Source: Plutella xylostella
Lineage: Eukaryota > Arthropoda > Insecta > Lepidoptera > Plutellidae
Length of the DNA stretch: 64,000 nucleotides
Reading direction: 5' to 3'
Assembly: GCF_932276165.1 (NCBI RefSeq)
Contig: NC_064005.1
Coordinates: forward strand, 4,154,001-4,218,000
Shown here: in pieces, positions 26,001 through 34,500 of the stretch
Position numbering within the stretch: the stretch's first letter is position 1
How the letters are laid out: every line of letters starts with the position of its first letter
The notes under the pieces: model-generated
Seen by the model: only the letters and a program-made list of their open reading frames with translations
Databases searched by the model: none
Told to the model about the DNA's origin: nothing
Position numbers and translations under genes: made by a program

Positions 26001-29000
26001 AAAAAACTTGTGATTTGTGGTCTGTTTCTATGGTTTGAATGTCAAACTCGCCCTGTTCCTGTATAAACAAATCGAATTTTGCTTAATTTTGGAGTTTTGT
26101 GGATTGTTGAGTTTGTTCACGAGGTGAAAATGAATAAAGCCATTCGCAGCGAAGCTAGACAGATGATTTACAGCGTTTACCTACGATGTTTGGCGGAGAA
26201 TGAGGCTGGAGAAGTATTAGTCAATATATACGATGTTTATGAAAGAGCAGCGTTTTATACTGGTGAGTAGGTACTTAATTTCTAACCATTAACATACATT
26301 GCTTATATTTCTTGTAAAAAAGTACTATTTTAATGTAATAGAATGCCTTTCAATGTGTATTTGTTATTCTTATAGAGGTTATAAAATACTAGTGTCAAAC
26401 GTTACATGACATCAGGGTCTGGATGCGAATGTCGTTAAAACATCAGGTCTAGATACTTTTTTACTAACCCCCGACTCAAAAAGGGTATCGATAAGTTTTA
26501 CAGCTGTAGGTGTCTATGTGTGTCGGTCTCTCCGTGTTAGAGTACCTATTGTAAAAATATGTGTAAGAATATGTAATGCCGAGTTGCAGAAAGGAACTTT
26601 AAGCTAATGTCGACATTAAATCTATGTCTGTCTCTTTCTGTCCGTATACTGTCAAAGCAAGGCATTAATACATTTAATGCCGACATTAACTTAAAGATCC
26701 TTTCTGCAACTCAGTGTAAGAGTCGGTATAAATTCCCCAGACATAATAATTTGCAAGTCACTGCTTTTCTGACCAATTAAATAATTTGTTGCAGGAAAAT
26801 CGGTAAACACAGTTTTAGAAGAATTGCCGGGGCACATTTGAACTTTTTCCTGAGCAAGAAAAAACTGTAATAAAATATCGATGTGTGATACTATCACTTT
26901 TCTCCTATAATGGGATAACCGTGTTGGTTATCCCATATCCAATAAGTGTTTCAGTGCAAAAAAAAACATTATGAAATACACAATGAAATAAAAGTTACAG
27001 TTGATTTGATTTAATGAAATTCATTCAAGACTGCCCCCCTCTCCCCTACTAATTTCTTCTCTTAACATAAACCTCCCCAAAAAGTGGCATTTTATAATTA
27101 GTAAATATTTGAAACATTTCTCGTTTTGATTTTTTCTGCTAAAGTATCGTGATACTTTTGTCCGTTTTCTATACTATAATAGTGTGGCCACTTTCTTAGA
27201 TTGCCACGCCCTCAATGATTCTCTATTCTTTTATGTTCAGCTATACAGACGTCTATTGTACACACATTTCGATGGAGCTAAATGTATGAACAAAAGTGGA
27301 GAAATGCTCAATTTTTTACTAGTTTTAGACACGCGCAGTACATACCATTGGGGAATCTAGTAGAATAGACGTCTGTGAAACAACCCAATGCAACGCTCTA
27401 CTCACTGTGCCCGGCCCCGCCTCCCTCGCCTGCCCGCTATGACGGGCGTGGAGAAGTGCTCCGGGTGCGTCAGCGGCAGCTGGTCCAGCGTCTCGCTCTC
27501 GTTGAAGTGCCTCCCGCTCTTGAGGCACAGCGCCGACCGACGCAGTGTTGTTATGTCGCCGTCGTCGAATACTGGAATAAAATAGTGTGATAAGACGGGT
27601 TTCGTGTATAAGTTGTATAACACTGAATGTGAGTAAAGGTTCGGTTTATAGAACTGGTATACTAACATTACAGATTTTATTAAGATGACAAATAAAGTTG
27701 ATATTCTTTGTTATACTTTTAATCAACCGTCATATTGATTAACAATCATTTTTTTATACCTTAGCTCTCATAATTATGTTATCCCTCAGATCTTTGTAGC
27801 AATATCACAAAGTAATAAAGAATCGAGTTTTTGCCAATGAATTTTGATAGAGGCTGCATCAAACCCGTGTTTAGAGGCCAAATTTTCCTGATCATTTGAA
27901 TTGACTGTGATGGCATATCTTAGCAAGTAAATTTTATTGCAGTAATCCAATTATCTTGTCCACTCACCGACAGTGTACTGACTGCAATCCTGTATCTTGG
28001 TGATGACAGCCTCCATGGCATCCTTCTTGGGGTCCTGTTTGATCTCCACGGTGCTCCCCACCCGCAGTGTGCCCTTGATGACGTCATCATTCACTGTCAC
28101 TGTACCACCAGCTTTAAGAGTTACCTGGAGAGTAAAGTTCAATTATGATTTAAACAATGCACAGTATTTACTATATTTGTGGTACAAAGGCATTGTACAC
28201 ATGTAGAATGGAGTAACAGCTTGCAAGATAACATGTGTACTAACATGTGTACAGATAACTACGATGGCTAGGTTGTAAATACATACAACCAAAAATCAAT
28301 TTCTTTAATTTTTTTATACATTTCTTTATTTATAAATCTTGTAAGAAAGTAAACATAAAATAGATTAATAATTTTATATGACCCACTTATTTAACTCACC
28401 TTGCACTTAATGTTTCTAACAACTTTCTTAATCTTAGCCTCACAGAAAGCTCCCTTGTACTTGGCACTCACATCAGTGCCAACCGGCAAGAAGGGGGGGT
28501 CATCACCCTGCTGAAAATGTTATTATACACTCGCGAGCAACCAAATCGACTCAAGCCTTCACGGCGCACATATACATTGATTTTCCTAAAACGATAAATG
28601 GTAAATATAAAAGTGATATGTCATTCGAAAGCTGAAGAATTAGGCTTTCAATTAAGATCAATACCATAAAAAAAAACTAAGCGCAGATTTAATGACGCAT
28701 TTTAATTGCCCGTCAGTGTTAATTACCTCATTAGGAATCCACGCCTTGCGCTACCTGATCCCGCTATAAAACCTTTCCACATCCGGTGTACCTTATCAGT
28801 CGCTTGTTGCAAGTTGACCGGTACACATCTCGTTGCATTGTATTCCTTGTTTTCGCAAACCCATGGATACCACACCAGAAGAAGCTGCTCAAGTTGTTGC
28901 CTTGCTGCAACAAGGGTTAAGTCAGCGAGCAGTCGCTGCCCAGCTCCACTTGAGCCAGTCTGCTGTATCCCGAGTATACAGACGGTTCCAAGAGACTGGT

Positions 29001-30448
29001 GCCTTCAATCGAAGACCAAGAACGGGCCGCCACCGCTGCACTTCAGAGAGAGACGACCGCTTCATTGTCTCAACCTCGCTGCGCAATCGACACCTTACGG
29101 GCGTTGATGTGCAGCAAGAACTGAGACGTGTACGACAAGTGGCTGTCAGCGAGTGGACAGTGAGAAGACGCTTGAAGGAAGCCAACTTGACACCAAAAAG
29201 ACCTGCATCAGGCCCCAAATTGACTGCAGGCCACCGACAAGCGCGTCTTCAGTTTGCTCGAGAGCATCTCGATTGGAGCATTGCGCAATGGCGGTCGGTC
29301 CTGTTTACTGATGAGTGCAGAGTGTGTCTGCATGGCAGTGACAGGAGAGGCCGGGTCTACCGGCGTCCGGGGGAACGATTTGCCCAATGTTGTTTCGCTG
29401 AAACAGTAGCATATGGCGGCGGTTCCTGCATGATGTGGGCTGGTATTTCTCTAGAGGGAAAAACCGCACTTGTTTTCGTGCCTGGAGGCGGCCGAGGAGG
29501 CGGGTTAACAGCTGATCGGTACATCACCGACATTCTACTCGGTCATGTTGTGCCCTATGCAGAATTTGTCGGTGAAGACTTCGTGCTAATGCACGACAAT
29601 GCCCGCTGCCACACGGCACGAGTCAGTCGGCAGTTTCTGAGAGAGAAGGAATTGCGCACGATGGACTGGCCTGCGCTCAGTCCTGACCTGAATCCCATCG
29701 AACACTTATGGGACGAGCTCAAAAGAAGAGTTCGGGCCAGGAATCCAGTCCCTGCAAGCGTGGACGAGCTGAAGACAGCTTTATTAGAGGAGTGGGACGG
29801 CATTCCTCAGGAAACTGTCAAAAAGTTGATAAGGTCTATGAGAAACAGGCTGCAGGCTGTAATTAGGGCAAGAGGGGGCAATACAAAGTATTGATTTAAA
29901 TAAATAAATTTTTATCTTAACATTTTTTGTTTAATTTGTATAATACGATACCCATACCCTTTTTTCCTAAATTCCCGTTTTTCCTACAATTGCGTTCAGA
30001 CATCATTTATTTCAAAAATGATGAATGGATTTCAATAATAATGATATCAAATTAAAGCTGACATCTTAAGCTTTTAAATGACATATCATTTTTATTATTT
30101 CTATTCATAATTTTACTTGTATTAATGTATGTTTGCGCCGTCAAGGCTTGAGTCGATTTGGTTGCTCGCGAGTGTAGTTACAATTTGTAATAACATATAA
30201 AGATTTTTATGTATCTGGACTACTTAAATCAAAATAGACTAAAATATGGATAAATTATAATAAAACACAAGTTTTTCCAGAAGAGAGTTTTGAGCATAGA
30301 CATAGAAGTTTCTTAATGTATCTCAATGTTGGCTTACTGTACATAGGTATGTAGTTAGTTGGGTTGACTGTATGATTATATTGAATTTTTCAATAAGATA
30401 AAATTTTGGGGTGTAATTTTGAATTAACATTTTAAGAACACTTACCAT
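5091..30448 (-). CDS. Arid4: ARID4/RBBP1-like chromatin reader (hat-trick family), 24 coding exons
   Basis: Family role: ARID4 proteins bind histone marks and DNA and recruit Sin3/HDAC and Rb repression complexes in the nucleus. Exons from the start: 30446-30448 (ATG only), 28400-28507, 27968-28124, 27406-27571, 25353-25571, 23896-24058, 20720-20857, 20229-20356, 19735-19903, 19186-19322, 17526-17776, 15360-15441, 14373-14516, 13368-13470, 12534-12683, 12225-12267, 11705-11815, 9144-11403, 8251-8390, 7659-7844, 7194-7305, 6636-6733, 6082-6222, 5091-5239. All junctions are GT-AG and every phase agrees, giving 1785 residues. Domains: Tudor (about 5-140, with VGTDVSAKYKGAFCEAKI and YTVVFDDGD), RBB1NT (about 165-270), ARID (about 283-385), chromo-barrel (about 635-700), Lys/Glu-rich helix (about 1130-1260), C-terminal coiled coil (about 1736-1785). 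The conserved N- and C-termini argue that the gene is complete. The 3' end is the least certain part: the final exon ends in a GGTAAATAG that could also be read as a donor. Confidence 0.93.
5306..5566 (+). mobile_element. tRNA-derived SINE
   Basis: The 5' head has an A-box-like TAGTGGTTAGTGACC and a B box GGTTCGATTCC. The body has the GGACTAACATAACACTCTGG segment common in moth SINEs, and the 3' end is a GT run plus poly-T. A short direct repeat (ATGGACG) flanks it, consistent with target-site duplication. It lies in the ARID4 intron 5240-6081. Confidence 0.85.
6909..7021. repeat. MITE with ATTACACCTAAC ends
   Basis: ATTACACCTAACGAATACAG at about 6911 faces CTGTACTCGGTAGGTGTAAT ending at about 7020. 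Related words (CACTGTACTTGTTAGGTGTAATCGACCC) recur at 8951-8980, so the same family left a second fragment in the next introns. Confidence 0.6.
7915..7995. repeat. LINE/SINE 3'-end fragment
   Basis: The stretch with GACAACAAAGTGATCC and GAGGTACGGAACCCTAAAAA matches from memory a 3' end very common across Lepidoptera genomes. No coding part is attached here. It lies in the ARID4 intron 7845-8250. Confidence 0.55.
8367..8760 (-). repeat. Partial copies of ARID4 exon 19 start
   Basis: The exon-intron edge at 8370-8430 (CACCTTGTCGATTATTA followed by intron words GGTAGCTTGGAATGGGG) is repeated at about 8490-8530, 8600-8675 and 8725-8740, with substitutions and deletions. In gene orientation these are copies of the first exon bases plus upstream intron. 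They are too short and diverged to be exons. Confidence 0.65.
9144..11403 (-). CDS. Arid4: ARID4 large central exon (exon 18)
   Basis: This 2260-nt exon supplies about 753 residues of low-complexity sequence: an N-terminal basic/proline stretch, an acidic Ser/Asp region with many SP/TP sites, then about eight near-repeats built on KKLEQEEKERK (plus-strand 9925-10260), then more SP/TP-rich sequence. The Lys/Glu repeats predict a charged single alpha helix or coiled coil. The acceptor at 11404-11405 and the donor at 9139-9143 agree in phase with their neighbours. A long open frame on the opposite strand (9387-10460) is a mirror of this composition. Confidence 0.93.
11886..12052. repeat. Palindromic MITE with a G18 loop tract
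   Basis: The left arm (TAGTGTAACCATTAGTGATG, then TGCACTCCCTGA) is matched by its inverse near 12018-12050. The loop contains an uninterrupted run of about 18 G at 11939-11956. It lies in the ARID4 intron 11816-12224. Confidence 0.7.
12225..13470 (-). CDS. Arid4: ARID4 chromo-barrel exons (exons 14-16)
   Basis: Exon 14 (13368-13470) ends in VGDKLKVYYG plus a short loop. Exon 15 (12534-12683) carries HYTGWNTRYDEWI, the MRG/MSL3-type chromo-barrel signature with its aromatic cage region. A 43-nt micro-exon (12225-12267) follows with a Ser/Arg-rich linker. A second, stronger-looking donor at 13341-13346 would add seven codons in frame between the two halves of the barrel. Confidence 0.92.
13511..13944. 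repeat. Element with terminal inverted repeats
   Basis: AATGGACAACATTTCA at about 13513 and its inverse TGAAATGTTGTCCATT near 13926-13941 bracket about 430 bp of AT-rich non-coding sequence, as in a non-autonomous DNA transposon. It lies in the ARID4 intron 13471-14372. Confidence 0.5.
14437..14960 (-). repeat. Duplicated 5' half of ARID4 exon 13 with intron
   Basis: Segment 14437-14730 recurs as 14728-14960. The copy holds the first half of the exon (GLVQKKLQSRRSQSAN in gene orientation), an acceptor-like CACAG and about 120 bp of upstream intron containing GATAACCCTTTGGGGCAGATAAC. It lacks the exon's 3' half and donor, so it cannot replace the exon. Several substitutions show the copies have been separate for some time. 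Confidence 0.75.
15618..17453. mobile_element. 1.84 kb foldback element
   Basis: The left end CAGGGTGGCCCAAAGAGTG (15618) is inverted exactly at the right end (17453), both bordered by TA. The two arms stay complementary for about 820-900 bp, to a centre at about 16440-16545 with repeated GACAGATGTCA words. The right arm has an extra about 85 bp tandem duplication (16632-16726 repeated at 16727-16810). No transposase is present. It fills most of the ARID4 intron 15442-17525. Confidence 0.88.
17942..18913 (-). mobile_element. Relic of a two-exon HTH/DDE DNA transposon
   Basis: The 28-bp terminal inverted repeats start CAGTGAAACTATAAAGTCC and are flanked by TA (17940-17941, 18914-18915). On the minus strand two coding remnants remain. 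About 18590-18731 encodes NIRSQASEVIYRV, then after a frameshift LAEHQAGHILSNLEDVYA. About 18190-18310 encodes KYGIFLTPGRNRTGRPKR and FTMCALRQQI. These match, from memory, the N-terminal part of a transposase family widespread in Lepidoptera. The catalytic domain is missing. Confidence 0.75.
19569..19706 (-). repeat. Tandem copy of ARID exon 9 donor end
   Basis: A 132-bp unit (19571-19702) repeats the 3' part of ARID4 exon 9, its donor and adjacent intron, which follow intact at 19703-19830. Words such as CTACATACCTGCTGCGGGGT occur in both. The copy stops inside the exon and has no acceptor. Confidence 0.8.
19735..20857 (-). CDS. Arid4: ARID4 ARID-domain exons (exons 7-9)
   Basis: The exons are 20720-20857, 20229-20356 and 19735-19903. 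They encode HFVAQLYKFMDDRGTPLNR, then VVQKLGGYNRVTNQNQWKT, then KKFLHSFEEFYRKLG, the canonical helices of an AT-rich interaction (BRIGHT) domain. The invariant GGY and W of the DNA-binding core are present. All three junctions fit in phase. Confidence 0.95.
21020..21775. repeat. Element with degenerate ATGCGA/TATGGCATA word array
   Basis: Both flanks (21030-21230, 21640-21775) consist of loosely repeated words such as TATGGCATA, GCATAAC and TTATGCGAAATGAG. The core has GCTCCGCTCCGCTTCGCTGC and CTCGCTTTGCTCGTCGTCGC. I recall this layout as a common moth repeat. No protein is encoded. Confidence 0.5.
21826..22324. repeat. 500 bp MITE with 38-bp inverted ends
   Basis: GGCAGCGTTCCCACTACGCC at 21826 continues through GGACCGGCAGATCTGCCG, and the whole 38 bp is inverted at the right end (22287-22324). 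TAT lies outside both ends, a possible target duplication. The interior is rich in CCGG words and carries only chance frames. It lies in the ARID4 intron 20858-23895. Confidence 0.8.
22652..23316 (-). pseudogene. Two extra copies of ARID4 exon 6
   Basis: Segments 22652-22821 and 23147-23316 repeat exon 6 from the KKEARQF region to the donor, nearly unchanged. In both, the codons before KKEA are replaced by ones reading GGASVR, and the acceptor of the true exon (24059-24060) is absent. The nearest AG sites give the wrong phase. Downstream of the donor (gene sense), flanking intron is shared between the 23147 copy and the true exon (23069 onward equals 23819 onward). Upstream of the exon it is shared between the two extra copies. 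Confidence 0.75.
23896..25571 (-). CDS. Arid4: ARID4 RBB1NT exons (exons 5-6)
   Basis: Exon 5 (25353-25571, 219 nt, phase 2/2) encodes an acidic Ser/Asp lead, then GRVVLVEAAS, FPALV and DYLVRSFKDG, the core of the RBB1NT domain N-terminal to ARID in RBBP1 proteins. Exon 6 (23896-24058, 163 nt) continues with YYTVPKKEARQF and ends at NTSDD. I chose its acceptor at 24059-24060 because it alone restores both the frame and the family sequence. Both exons have partial extra copies nearby, at 24401-25218 and 22652-23316. Confidence 0.88.
24401..25218 (-). pseudogene. Three extra copies of ARID4 exon 5
   Basis: Partial copies at 24401-24550, 24719-24868 and 25070-about 25218 repeat the 3' two-thirds of exon 5 (GRVVLVEAAS to SFKDGR) with its donor region. 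Donors are GTTAGT in the first and GTGAGT in the others. The first two are exactly 150 nt between an AG and the donor, in the same phase as exon 5. The acidic N-terminal part of exon 5 is missing from all three. Spacings are 318, 351 and 283 bp. Confidence 0.75.
26100..26275 (+). pseudogene. Transposon exon fragment (same family as 17942-18913)
   Basis: The frame containing MNKAIRSEARQMIYSVY and NIYDVYERAAFYTG, followed directly by a donor-like GGTGAGTAGG, is homologous to the first coding remnant in the 17942-18913 element (IRSQAS / LEDVYARTARMTG). No second exon or terminal repeats were found nearby. It is probably a decayed insertion in the ARID4 intron 25572-27405. Confidence 0.6.
26581..26717. 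repeat. Hairpin repeat
   Basis: GAGTTGCAGAAAGGAACTTT and the following TAATGTCGACATTAAAT are inverted at 26666-26712 as ATTTAATGCCGACATTAA then CCTTTCTGCAACTC. The arms are about 45 bp with a loop of about 50 bp. MITE-like, non-coding. Confidence 0.65.
27406..28507 (-). CDS. Arid4: ARID4 Tudor-domain exons (exons 2-4)
   Basis: Three exons (28400-28507, 27968-28124, 27406-27571) encode residues 2-144. The first carries VGTDVSAKYKGAFCEAKI, the second ends in QYTV and the third starts in FDDGD; this join is characteristic of the ARID4A/B Tudor domain. The third continues with the conserved ETLDQLPLTHPEHF segment. Phases are 0/0, 0/1 and 1/2. The acceptor of the 28400-28507 exon is a CAGCAG tandem, so an extra Gln directly after Met1 is possible. 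Confidence 0.93.
28765..28800 (+). promoter_or_regulatory. Transposase core promoter
   Basis: TATAAA at 28765-28770 precedes an initiator-like TCAGT at 28796-28800 by about 31 bp, the spacing expected of an RNA polymerase II promoter. This would give a leader of about 65 nt before the ATG at 28863. Confidence 0.6.
28863..29894 (+). CDS. Tc1-like DD34E transposase, intact
   Basis: It catalyses cut-and-paste transposition into TA. Of 343 residues, about 1-60 form a helix-turn-helix (GLSQRAVAAQLHLSQSAVSR) with an RRPRTGR minor-groove motif. A second basic helical region spans about 61-120. The DDE catalytic domain has D150 (FTDECRV), D245 (LMHDNARCH) and E280 (PDLNPIEHLW), with 34 residues between the last two. 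There are no stops or frameshifts. I chose ATG 28863 (context CCATGG) over the in-frame ATG at 28833 because it begins with a typical N-terminus. AATAAA follows at about 29899. Intact catalytic residues and ends suggest a young, possibly active copy. Confidence 0.95.
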   Translation: MDTTPEEAAQVVALLQQGLSQRAVAAQLHLSQSAVSRVYRRFQETGAFNRRPRTGRHRCTSERDDRFIVSTSLRNRHLTGVDVQQELRRVRQVAVSEWTVRRRLKEANLTPKRPASGPKLTAGHRQARLQFAREHLDWSIAQWRSVLFTDECRVCLHGSDRRGRVYRRPGERFAQCCFAETVAYGGGSCMMWAGISLEGKTALVFVPGGGRGGGLTADRYITDILLGHVVPYAEFVGEDFVLMHDNARCHTARVSRQFLREKELRTMDWPALSPDLNPIEHLWDELKRRVRARNPVPASVDELKTALLEEWDGIPQETVKKLIRSMRNRLQAVIRARGGNTKY

Positions 30449-30487
30449 ATTTAACAATAACCTTTGACTGAATCCAGACAATGTAAC
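30446..30487 (-). other. Arid4: ARID4 start-codon exon
   Basis: A 42-nt exon lies between a TTCTTCTGCAG acceptor (30488 and up) and a GTAAG donor (30441-30445). Its last three bases are the ATG, so the coding sequence begins immediately before the intron that carries the Tc1 element. A plausible upstream leader exon ends with a GTAAGC donor at 30927-30932 (exon from 30933 up towards 31090). The transcription start was not located. Confidence 0.75.
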
Positions 30488-30489
30488 CT

Positions 30490-30930
30490 GCAGAAGAAAA
30501 TGGTACTTATGAGTAAATTAAGTCTAGATACGCAAATTACTGTTGTAGGGGAAAATAATTTTAAAATATTTAAGTGTCAGTATAAGGGACATAAACAATA
30601 TAAACAGCATTTTTATGTAAACATTAAGGTATACGGGTCGTCAGTAGACATGTCTGGCGGAGACTGGGTGCCTACGACGGAGTACGCCCTCAAGCATTAT
30701 TGCATCGTCAACGAAAACAGAAGAATCCTTAGCATGGTAGCCTAATTATTTAAGTTTTTCTTAGATTATGCTACGCTGTATGTACTTTATGTGGATATCT
30801 GTGAGGTTGATCACAACAATAAATACCAAACAAACCGAGACAAATTTATTATTTGGTTTAGAAACAAAATAGAAAGTAGAAGAATAATGTTGATTGCGCG
30901 GTAACTGAGTTCTTAGTGAAATTGAAGCTT
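30490..30930. other. ARID4 leader intron with one unassigned plus-strand frame
   Basis: No repeat is obvious. A plus-strand frame of 81 residues from ATG 30500 to 30745 has a good start context (AAGAAAATGG) and reads through segments such as TQITVVGENNFKIF and GGDWVPTTEYALKHY. I do not recognise it. It may be a remnant or chance, and no splice partner or promoter supports it. Confidence 0.3.
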
Positions 30931-31090
30931 ACCTGACCAGTATCTTGCGACTAAGTGAGTACAATAGTAAAAATAACTTAATCAATTAATAATAAACCAA
31001 GCATTTCACCATAATTTATAGTTTTATCACAAAAAATCAATGAAAATAAACGATAGCTTCCATTCTTCTTTCTTCCATTTTGACAGCTGT

Positions 31091-31530
31091 TTATACTTTT
31101 TAATCAAGGTTCTATGTTGTCTATGGACAGTTCTAGTCTCTGCCACGACTGTTCTTAACACAATATCAATTCAATATTATTGTTATTCATAATTTAATTT
31201 AAATGGCATTGTACGTTCTGTTTACAACAAATATAATCAAAATTAAGTTATATTTTGATTGATTATCATATTTTTAAGTTCCTATCAAGAACTATTTAAT
31301 AAATGTATAAATGAAATGTCTGATTTTAGAATACACTAAATTCTGAATGCACAAAATTTCACCAATGACACAATGAACACGTCAAAATAATTTTTACTTT
31401 CGATTAGAACGAAACGAAGAGATGTTTTGAAAATGAATTTGTTGATAATTAATCGTGTTTGGAGTGTCTAGAAATTTCCTGTAACATTAATGTGACGAGC
31501 TGAAGTGATTGTGTTGCTGTAGATTGTTAG
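31091..31530. promoter_or_regulatory. Divergent upstream region of ARID4 and synoviolin
   Basis: The two genes are transcribed away from each other here: the likely ARID4 leader begins near 31090 and the synoviolin ATG is at 31540. The interval is AT-rich with no repeat or frame. I see no convincing TATA box. It probably acts as a bidirectional promoter, but this is inferred from gene layout only. Confidence 0.45.
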
Positions 31531-31539
31531 AACATCAAG

Positions 31540-34500
31540 ATGAAGGCCCTACTGGCCACTGTTATTAGTCTGACTCTTACGGTCGTGGTTATCGGCAATG
31601 CCTATTACCAGAAGAAACAGTTTTATCCCTCGGTGGTGTACCTGACTAATTCCAACCCTAGTATGGCTGTGAGTATTCCAGCTTCTTTTAATTATGCAGT
31701 AGAGAGATTTCTCCATTTCATATTGACCATGAACTGCACCTATAGATCTTGTAAGAAACAAGTAGGCAAAATCTTGGAATTATGATAATTTTATCATAAA
31801 AGCATATGGTCTAAAATCTGTATGCTAGTTTTAAAGGATAAAAACAATAGGTACACAATGATTATAAAATTACTATGCTGGGTATACCAGTTTGTTATTT
31901 GTATCTACTTTCTCTAGATCTCTAGGTTTTATAAAGTTATTCAATCTCATTTAAATATTAACTCTAGCTATTAATTTCAGGTGATGTACTTGCAAGCTTT
32001 TATTTTAGTTCTTTTAATTGGAAAGCTTATGAGGAAAGTATTCTTTGGAACACTAAGACCAGCAGAATTTGAGGTAAGAGCCATTTCAACTGAGTATTAT
32101 ATCACTCTTACAAATACTACTACAAATTTAAATGATTTAATTAGACTAATCATAATAATAATAATGTATAATAACAAGTTATAATAGTATTTAATGTACA
32201 TTGATGATTGAAGGTTGAAAGAGCTATTATTAGAAGATCAGAATAGTAGTAAAAAAAATATTAATCTTACCTTTGTTCAGATCAGTGTATGCCCTTTAAA
32301 CAAATGGTATATTTTCTTTCAGCACTTAATAGAGAGGTCATGGTATGCCATCACAGAGACATGTCTAGCCTTCACAGTGTTCCGAGATGACTTCAACCCT
32401 AAGTTCATAGCTCTGTTCACTGTGCTGCTCTTCCTGAAAGCATTCCATTGGTTGGCCGAAGACAGGGTTGACTATGTGAGTAGAAAAGTTATTTAAAATA
32501 CATGTATGAAAGAGTGGTACAAAGGTCCTCTGGCATACAAGGATCAAGCTAAGTTGTCAAAGTGCCTTGTCTCACTCTCTCATATTGTGAGCTGGAAATC
32601 TTCCATCTATAATTTTCATTGCCACCAACAATACTTGCTGTCACCACCAATAAACACAAAGATTTTTTACTTGAAGGAGTGGAATATTTTTTAATGCTAT
32701 TAAGTAGCCAGTTAAATAATGTGTAACAATAATTGTTGTAGTATTTTTTGGGAGATGTCAGTACAAAGTAATATTTCCAGCAATGGAAGACTGGCTTATG
32801 ATTATTATTAAAAGCTTAAGTAAGAGTACTTACCCATTATTGAAAATTCCCCTCCACAAATTATCTACATATTTTAATTATCATTATCCCTTCCAGATGG
32901 AGCGGAGTCCAGTCATTGGCCTGGTGTTCCACGTGAGGATCCTCTCCCTCCTCATGCTGCTGGCACACCTGGACATGTACTTCATAGTGCACGCGTACCA
33001 GGTCACCATGGCCAAGGGACCTTCGGTGCAACTGGTCTTTGGCTTTGAGTATGCCATACTGATCATCATGATTGCCAATATACTTATCAAGGTGAGCTAG
33101 CTTCTTTTGTCTACCGTTTAAAGGTTGTAACTGGATGGCATTATGGATAGATGGTCTGCAGGTCCATCAGCAGGTGAAGGATTTCTTCTAATGTAAATCT
33201 ATGAATGTATAATATGACATGGTTAAAACAACACTTGTAGGAAACATAATTTTGTAATCAAAAGCTGTATGGTTACCGACTCTTGAGGAAAATACTGCTC
33301 ATAATGCTCCCATTGATTAAATCCCCTATCTGCATATGTAACGGCCTAAAAGTATTCCAGGAGTTATAAATAATAACAATAGCATATGAACACGACATCA
33401 CATGTTTACATTGTATGCATGCATTGGCGGTTGGATAAATAAATAATGAACGGTCCATACGTCACAGTTGCGCCTTGACATTCGCCTTCTACACTCTATC
33501 GTTTGAATACGTATTCATTTACTATTTACAATAGACTTAAATTATTACTTAACTATACCTAATGTTGTAATAATCAAATTAATTCTGGTTCCCAAGGGCA
33601 CCTTTTAATTCGGAACCCTTTAGAAAATATTCGCGGTAATCTCCAAAGCCTTTGCCAATCATTGTATGCCTTTAGATTGCAATGCAATGGTATCATAAAT
33701 AAATATGTATTCCTCAAAACTCTAAACTTCAACATGTGCTCGATATAACTTAACTGTATATACAACTTCCTTCAAGTACAAAGTAAAATGTTTTTATTCA
33801 TCGTATAAATATGTATATTTTTTTCTGATGGACGTAAATTTTTATTAACTAACTGTCCGTTCGGATAAGGGGCTCTTGACCTAATACACCACTACAAAGC
33901 CCACAGTTACACAAAACCTAAGCCTTCTAAACACAACCCTGCTCTCCCCAGTACATCCTGCACGCCATAGACTCCCGCTGGGAGGCGCCCTGGGAGTCCA
34001 AGGCCGCGGTCCTGCTGTACACGGAGCTGGCAGTGAACTTCCTCAAGGTGCTGCTGTACATCGGCTTCGTCACCGTCATGGTGCGCATCTACACGCTGCC
34101 GCTGTTCGCGTTCCGGCCCATGTATGAGACTATGAGGTGAGGATGTTACTACAGGGTGTATCAAAAATGGCCGAAAGCGGGTGTGTATGAGACTATGAGG
34201 TAAGGCACACTATTACAGGGTGTAGCAAAACTGGTCGAAAGCGGTTTAGCTTGTGATTTCGTGGACGGTGACGTTTTGATCAGCTAGCCTAACATAAGGC
34301 GCAAGACGTGACAAAAGTTTTGTGTCGCACTCGCTCTCGAGGCCGCGCGATGTGTGTGAGCGCGACGGAAAACTTTTGCCAAGTCTTGCGCGCCTTGCGC
34401 CCCATGCCCTTCTGGCTTTTGGAAAGTAGGTTAGATAGTTGCTGTCTAGAATCAGCCTCTGTTGGATCTGTGGGTGACTCTTCGATATACCTACCTACTA

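Larger units (their letters stand above)
28528..30174 (+). mobile_element. Complete Tc1-like transposon
   Basis: The element is 1647 bp, bounded by TA at 28526-28527 and 30175-30176. The ends start CACTCGCGAGCAACCAAATC and are inverted with very few mismatches over about 50 bp. Weaker complementarity runs further in (GATATGTCATT and AAAGCT words), as in long-terminal-repeat Tc1 elements. It contains an intact transposase gene in the opposite orientation to the host gene. It sits in the first coding intron of ARID4. Confidence 0.95.
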
